Source: Hyphomicrobiales bacterium (GTDB taxonomy: Bacteria > Pseudomonadota > Alphaproteobacteria > Rhizobiales > Beijerinckiaceae). From it: a DNA stretch of 47,790 nucleotides. The notes below the pieces were generated by a model. That model was not told the DNA's origin. It searched no databases and worked only from the letters and a program-made list of their open reading frames with translations. Positions 44,142 to 47,790 of this stretch are shown here, piece after piece. Position 1 is the first letter of the stretch; each line of letters opens with the position of its first letter. A program made the translations under genes and the position numbers. The stretch spans positions 1 to 47,790 of the forward strand of contig JAIXUP010000057.1 in NCBI GenBank assembly GCA_027483505.1, in the 5' to 3' direction.

Positions 44142-45002
44142 TCAGTGCGCTCCGGCGTGCGCGCCAGCGCCCCAGACATAGATCGCGGCGAACAGGAACA
44201 GCCAGACCACATCGACGAAGTGCCAGTACCAGGCGGCGAACTCGAAGCCGAGATGCTGCTTCGGCGTGAAATGGTTGATGTACGCGCGGTACAGGCAGAC
44301 GGCGAGGAAGATCGTGCCGATCACGACATGGAAGCCGTGAAAGCCCGTCGCCATGTAGAAAGTCGAGCCATAGACATGGCCTTTGAAACTGAAGGCGGCG
44401 TGCGAATACTCGTAGACTTGGCAGATCGTGAACAGGACCCCGAGCGCAACGGTCAGCCACAGCGCCTGCTTCAGGCCCTTGCGGTCGTCATGCAGCAGCG
44501 CGTGGTGCGCCCAGGTGACGGTGGTGCCAGATGTCAGCAGGATCAGCGTGTTGAGCAGCGGCAGGTGCCACGGATCGAAGGTCTCGATGCCCTTTGGCGG
44601 CCAGACGCCGCCCGTGAACTCGGCGCGGGCATACTGGATCGGCTCCGCAGCGAACAGCGCCACGTCGAAATAGGCCCAGAACCAGGCCACAAAGAACATC
44701 ACCTCCGAGGCAATGAACATGATCATGCCATAGCGGTGGTGGATCTGCACGACGCGGGTATGATGGCCCTGATGCTCGGCCTCGCGTGTCACATCCACCC
44801 ACCAGGCGAACATGGTGTAGATCACGCCGAGCACGCCAGCCCCCAGGACCAGCGGGCCGATCTTCATGCCGGCGACCGGCATTCCCTTCATGGTCAGCAC
44901 CATGCCGCAGGCCATCACGAAGGCGCTGACAGCGCCAATCAGCGGCCAGGGGCTCGGATCGACAAGGTGGTAGTCGTGGTTCTTGGTCATCCCGCTGGCC
45001 AT
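44142..45002 (-). CDS. ctaE: Cytochrome c oxidase subunit III
   Basis: Protein of 286 aa with seven transmembrane helices, part of the aa3-type terminal oxidase in the inner membrane. Family motifs include [17 protein letters not shown] at the N-terminus, [32 protein letters not shown], and [20 protein letters not shown] followed by [23 protein letters not shown] lies 7 nt before the ATG at 45002; an internal ATG at 44990 is possible. It follows ctaG by about 40 nt and ends before a strong terminator. Confidence 0.97.
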   Translation of the reverse strand: MASGMTKNHDYHLVDPSPWPLIGAVSAFVMACGMVLTMKGMPVAGMKIGPLVLGAGVLGVIYTMFAWWVDVTREAEHQGHHTRVVQIHHRYGMIMFIASEVMFFVAWFWAYFDVALFAAEPIQYARAEFTGGVWPPKGIETFDPWHLPLLNTLILLTSGTTVTWAHHALLHDDRKGLKQALWLTVALGVLFTICQVYEYSHAAFSFKGHVYGSTFYMATGFHGFHVVIGTIFLAVCLYRAYINHFTPKQHLGFEFAAWYWHFVDVVWLFLFAAIYVWGAGAHAGAH

Positions 45003-45044
45003 TTTCAGCCCTCTTCTTGGTCTCGGATTCTGGTGGTTATAGCG

Positions 45045-45662
45045 TCAGAGCTTCGGCTTGTCCCCGCCGACTTTGGCATCAGCGACGGACCCGGCCGCAG
45101 GCTGTCCATTCTTTGACGGGAAGTAGGTGTAGGATAAGGTCATCGCGCCGACTCCGCGCATGTCGCGGTTCTTCTCGATGTCCGGATCGATATAGAAGAC
45201 GACCGGCGCCTCCATGCTCTCACCGGGTTTGAGCGTGTGCTCGGTAAAGCAGAAGCACTGCATCTTCACGAAATGGGCGCCCGCATGGGACGGCTGGACA
45301 TTGAAGGTCGCAATCCCGGTCGTCGCGGCGTCCGAGCGATTTGTGACCTTGTAGAACACGGTCTTGGTTTCGCCGACGCGGGCGCTGATCACGCTCTCTT
45401 CCGCCTCGAAGCTCCAGCCGAGCCCCGGCGCGACATTGGCGTCGAACCTGACCTGGATGACGCGGTCGGACACCTGCGAGGTGTTCTGCGCGCGCACCAT
45501 TGGAGTGCCGCCAAACCCGGTCATGCGGCAGAACAGGTCGTAAAGCGGCACAGAGGCGAAGGCGAGCGCCGTCATCGACACGACCACCGTGCCGCACCAG
45601 AGCGCGGTGCGGGTTGCCTTGAGGTGCGTGGCGTCAACCTGGGGGTGTTCGGTGGCCTTCAT
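45045..45662 (-). CDS. ctaG: Cytochrome c oxidase copper chaperone Cox11/CtaG
   Basis: Protein of 205 aa. One N-terminal transmembrane helix (about 19-42) anchors a periplasmic copper-binding domain. The Cox11 motif KMQCFCFTEHTLKPGE holds Cys136 and Cys138, and Cys45 in YDLFCRMTGFGG just after the helix completes the conserved set. It delivers copper to the CuB site of subunit I. Its ATG overlaps the stop of the upstream small ORF (ATGA), so the two are translationally coupled. Place in the cta operon is as in Rhodobacter and rhizobia. Confidence 0.97.
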   Translation of the reverse strand: MKATEHPQVDATHLKATRTALWCGTVVVSMTALAFASVPLYDLFCRMTGFGGTPMVRAQNTSQVSDRVIQVRFDANVAPGLGWSFEAEESVISARVGETKTVFYKVTNRSDAATTGIATFNVQPSHAGAHFVKMQCFCFTEHTLKPGESMEAPVVFYIDPDIEKNRDMRGVGAMTLSYTYFPSKNGQPAAGSVADAKVGGDKPKL

Positions 45663-45802
45663 CGGATCGTCTTCACCATCGAGACGGCATAGAAAATCAC
45701 CACCAGCGCCCCGAGCGCGATCGCGATCGCCATCGACCGGCGGCGGCGGACGCGCTCTTCCTCGGGCGACAGCTTTGGCGGAACCGGGAAATTCTCCGTC
45801 AT
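45659..45802 (-). CDS. Small membrane protein of the cta operon (CoxF-like)
   Basis: A 47-aa protein: a short polar start (MTENFPVPPKLSPEEERVRRRR), one transmembrane helix (AIAIALGALVVIFYAVSM) and a basic end (KTIR). It lies between ctaB and ctaG, starting 7 nt after the ctaB stop and overlapping the ctaG start by 4 nt. Small single-helix proteins at this position are common in alphaproteobacterial cox operons and are annotated CoxF or hypothetical. Basic residues before the helix predict the C-terminus faces the periplasm. Reality is supported by position, coupling and topology; function unknown. Confidence 0.85.
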   Translation of the reverse strand: MTENFPVPPKLSPEEERVRRRRSMAIAIALGALVVIFYAVSMVKTIR

Positions 45803-45809
45803 CACGGCC

Positions 45810-46760
45810 TCACAGCAGCTTCGGCAGGGCCCACATCAGGCCAAGGCTGTGTTCGGCCAGCAGGGCCGAGAACGCGGCGAACAGGTACAGGATCGAGAAG
45901 CCGAACATCTGCATGCCCGCCTTGTGGCTGGCCTCGGCGCTGTCGGCCCTGAGGATGCGCCAGGCGATGCCGAGCATGCCCGCGCCGCCCAACAGCGCTG
46001 TCGCGAGATAGGCAAGGCCGCCCATGCCCATCAGGTTCGGCACGAGGGCGAACAGGACCAGAGCGACGGTATAGCCCATGATCTGCCGGCGGGTGGAGGC
46101 GTCGCCGGCGACATTCGGCATCATCGGCACGCCGGCCCGCTCATAGTCCTTGGCCTTGGCCATGGCGAGCGCCCAGAAGTGCGGCGGCGTCCACAGGAAG
46201 ATGATCGCGAACAGGACGAAGCCGGCCCAGCCGATCTGCCCGGTGACGACGGCCTCGCCAATCATGGGCGGGAAGGCCCCGGCGGCGCCGCCGATCACGA
46301 TGTTCTGCGCGGTCCAGCGCTTCAGCCACATCGAGTAGACAACGGCGTAGAAAAAGATCGTGAAGGCCAGCAGTCCGGCCGCGAGCCAGTTGGCCACGAC
46401 GCCGAGCATCAAGACCGATCCGACCGACAGCGCCATGCCGAAGGCAAAGGCTTCCGACGGCGTGATCCGGCCTGCCGGGATCGGACGCTTCGCCGTCCGC
46501 GACATCAGCGCGTCGATGTCGGCATCATACCACATGTTGAGCGCACCAGAGGCGCCGGCCCCGACGGCGATCGCCAGCAGCGAGGACGCCGCGATCACCG
46601 GGTGGATCGCGCCGGGCGCCACGACCATCCCGACGAGCGCGGTGAAGATCACCAGCGACATCACCCGGGGCTTCAGCAACTGGAAGTAATCGCCGACATC
46701 GCCGCCAACGCTGTGCGCGGGCAGGGTCTGGTCAGCAAGCTTGTCGAATGCGGCGGACAT
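45810..46760 (-). CDS. ctaB: Protoheme IX farnesyltransferase (heme O synthase)
   Basis: Protein of 316 aa, UbiA-type integral membrane prenyltransferase with about nine helices. It adds a farnesyl group to heme b to make heme O, the precursor of heme A for the oxidase. The Asp-rich prenyl-diphosphate motif [25 protein letters not shown] and the second motif [30 protein letters not shown] are intact. ATG at 46760 begins the conserved part; the frame is open to an ATG at 46784. Between ctaD and ctaB are two hairpins. Confidence 0.96.
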   Translation of the reverse strand: MSAAFDKLADQTLPAHSVGGDVGDYFQLLKPRVMSLVIFTALVGMVVAPGAIHPVIAASSLLAIAVGAGASGALNMWYDADIDALMSRTAKRPIPAGRITPSEAFAFGMALSVGSVLMLGVVANWLAAGLLAFTIFFYAVVYSMWLKRWTAQNIVIGGAAGAFPPMIGEAVVTGQIGWAGFVLFAIIFLWTPPHFWALAMAKAKDYERAGVPMMPNVAGDASTRRQIMGYTVALVLFALVPNLMGMGGLAYLATALLGGAGMLGIAWRILRADSAEASHKAGMQMFGFSILYLFAAFSALLAEHSLGLMWALPKLL

Positions 46761-46782
46761 GGAGGCGTGTGCCCTGGGTCGC

Positions 46783-46843
46783 AAGCGCCGGCGGGCGCTT
46801 TGGTTGAGTTGCGCCGCCCGGATGACGGATCATCCGGACGGCG
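46783..46843. promoter_or_regulatory. Two hairpins between ctaD and ctaB
   Basis: In the 101-nt ctaD-ctaB gap, 46783-46800 forms AAGCGCC-N4-GGCGCTT, and 46812-46843 forms a 13-14-bp stem with one mismatch (arms CGCCGCCCGGATGA and TCATCCGGACGGCG, loop CGGA). Neither is followed by a clear T-tract on the minus strand. They may stabilise or process the ctaD mRNA and lower downstream expression; this is inference. Confidence 0.5.
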
Positions 46844-46861
46844 TCAGTCTGATGGCCGGTG

Positions 46862-47790
46862 TCAGTGTTCCTTGCCGGTGATGCGCGGCAGGGTCTCGAA
46901 CTGGTGGAACGGCGGCGGCGAGGTCAGGGTCCACTCCAGCGTGGTCGCGCCTTCGCCCCATGGATTGTCAGCGGCCTGTTCCTTGCGGACAAAGGCGTAG
47001 ATGACCGTGCCGAAGAACCAGAAAAGGCTGACCAGGAAGATGTACGAGCCCATCGACGACCACCAATGCCAGTAGGCGAAGGCGTCCGGATAGTCGACGT
47101 AGTGGCGCGGCATGCCGGCCAGGCCGAGGAAGTGCTGCGGGAAGAACAGGATGTTCGCGCCGACGAACGCAACCCAGAAATGGACATGGCCCATCCAGTC
47201 CGGGATCACATAGCCGCTCATCTTCGGGAACCAGTAGTACCAGGCCGCGAAGATGCCGAACACCGCGCCGAGCGACAGCACATAGTGGAAGTGCGCGACG
47301 ACATAATAGGTGGCGTGCAGCGAGCGGTCGACGCCGGCATTGGCCAGCACGACGCCGGTGACGCCGCCGACGGTGAACAGGAAGATGAAGCCCACTGCCC
47401 AGACCATGGCTGCGGTGAAGCGGATCGAGCCGCCCCACATCGTCGCAATCCAGGAGAAGATCTTCACGCCCGTCGGCACGGCGATGACCATGGTCGCGAA
47501 CACGAAATAGCGCTGCGTGTTGAGCGACAGGCCGACTGTGTACATGTGGTGTGCCCAGACGATGAAGCCGACAACGCCGATCGCGACCATTGCGTAGGCC
47601 ATGCCGAGATAGCCGAAGATCGGCTTCTTCGAGAAGGTCGAGATGATGTGGCTGACGATCCCGAACGCCGGCAGGATCATGATGTAGACTTCCGGGTGAC
47701 CGAAGAACCAGAACAGGTGCTGGTAGAGGACCGGATCACCGCCGCCTTCGGGCGAGAAGAAGGTCGTGCCGAAGTTGCGGTCGGTGAGCA
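46862..47790 (-). CDS. ctaD: Cytochrome c oxidase subunit I, C-terminal 309 residues
   Basis: The frame is open to the window end, so only the C-terminal part is visible (begins [21 protein letters not shown]). It includes the CuB and Tyr loop [18 protein letters not shown], the CuB histidine pair in [12 protein letters not shown], and heme-ligand histidines in [18 protein letters not shown]. The proton-pumping aa3 oxidase subunit carrying heme a, heme a3 and CuB. First visible gene of the cta operon; ctaC would be expected just beyond the window edge. The C-terminus ends [12 protein letters not shown]. Confidence 0.97.
   Translation of the reverse strand, partial: LTDRNFGTTFFSPEGGGDPVLYQHLFWFFGHPEVYIMILPAFGIVSHIISTFSKKPIFGYLGMAYAMVAIGVVGFIVWAHHMYTVGLSLNTQRYFVFATMVIAVPTGVKIFSWIATMWGGSIRFTAAMVWAVGFIFLFTVGGVTGVVLANAGVDRSLHATYYVVAHFHYVLSLGAVFGIFAAWYYWFPKMSGYVIPDWMGHVHFWVAFVGANILFFPQHFLGLAGMPRHYVDYPDAFAYWHWWSSMGSYIFLVSLFWFFGTVIYAFVRKEQAADNPWGEGATTLEWTLTSPPPFHQFETLPRITGKEH

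Noticed and set aside
1..47790. Large antisense open frames (some over 500 codons) such as those opposite polA, hutU and the antiporter
   Set aside because: They are by-products of third-position GC bias in real genes; none has a recognisable domain or a ribosome site in context.

Overview
The window is GC-rich, densely coded chromosomal DNA of an alphaproteobacterium, most likely of the order Hyphomicrobiales (Rhizobiales). The basis is the gene orders ctaD-ctaB-small ORF-ctaG-ctaE-DUF983-SURF1-thrC-M16 peptidase and ispH-thrB-rnhA, the cobalamin-riboswitch-controlled TonB receptor, the DUF1127 protein, and the codon bias. No tRNA, rRNA, CRISPR array, IS element or prophage was recognised. 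The genus cannot be named from what is visible.

Layout. 1-1585 (minus strand): an ECF sigma factor, its membrane anti-sigma factor and a truncated Gly-rich exported protein. 1765-4012: a cobalamin riboswitch and a BtuB-type outer-membrane receptor. 4021-18159: a histidine-utilisation region (hutD, hutU, hutH, hutI ... hutF). It is interrupted twice, by a lone cytochrome P450 between hutD and hutU, and by a six-gene catabolic block (10509-16672) between hutI and hutF. That block encodes an isochorismatase-fold amidohydrolase, an isocitrate lyase/PEP-mutase-family lyase, an HMG-CoA-lyase-like enzyme, a class III CoA-transferase, a GntR/UTRA regulator and an Asp/Glu-racemase-fold protein that lacks both usual catalytic cysteines. 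18160-24767: an iodotyrosine-deiodinase-like flavoprotein, polA, alkB, gpmA, and a LysR regulator divergent from a DUF1127 protein. 24843-29669: a DUF937 protein with an EF-hand-like insert, a MATE exporter, a Kef-type antiporter and a HAD phosphatase. 29750-36454: ispH-thrB-rnhA, a PAS-GGDEF protein, GNAT, peroxiredoxin, a DsbD-N-like periplasmic protein and YqgE. 36472-47790 (all minus strand): a large 7TM-PAS-GGDEF-EAL protein, a RimJ-like acetyltransferase, an M16 peptidase, thrC, and the cytochrome c oxidase biogenesis operon, truncated in ctaD at the window edge.

How the genes work together. HutH, HutU and HutI convert histidine to N-formimino-glutamate, and HutF deiminates it to N-formylglutamate (the five-step route). 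hutG, for the last step, is not in the window. The interposed block looks like a self-contained pathway for a small, possibly amidated, branched dicarboxylic acid: amide hydrolysis, rearrangement or isomerisation, CoA activation, then retro-aldol or retro-Claisen cleavage to central metabolites. A 13-nt word containing the palindrome TGTCTGGACA occurs in opposite orientation in its two divergent promoter regions and resembles UTRA-type GntR operators, so the local regulator probably controls the block. This block is the best candidate here for an undescribed system. The rest is mostly conserved housekeeping, with a few local oddities listed in the findings.
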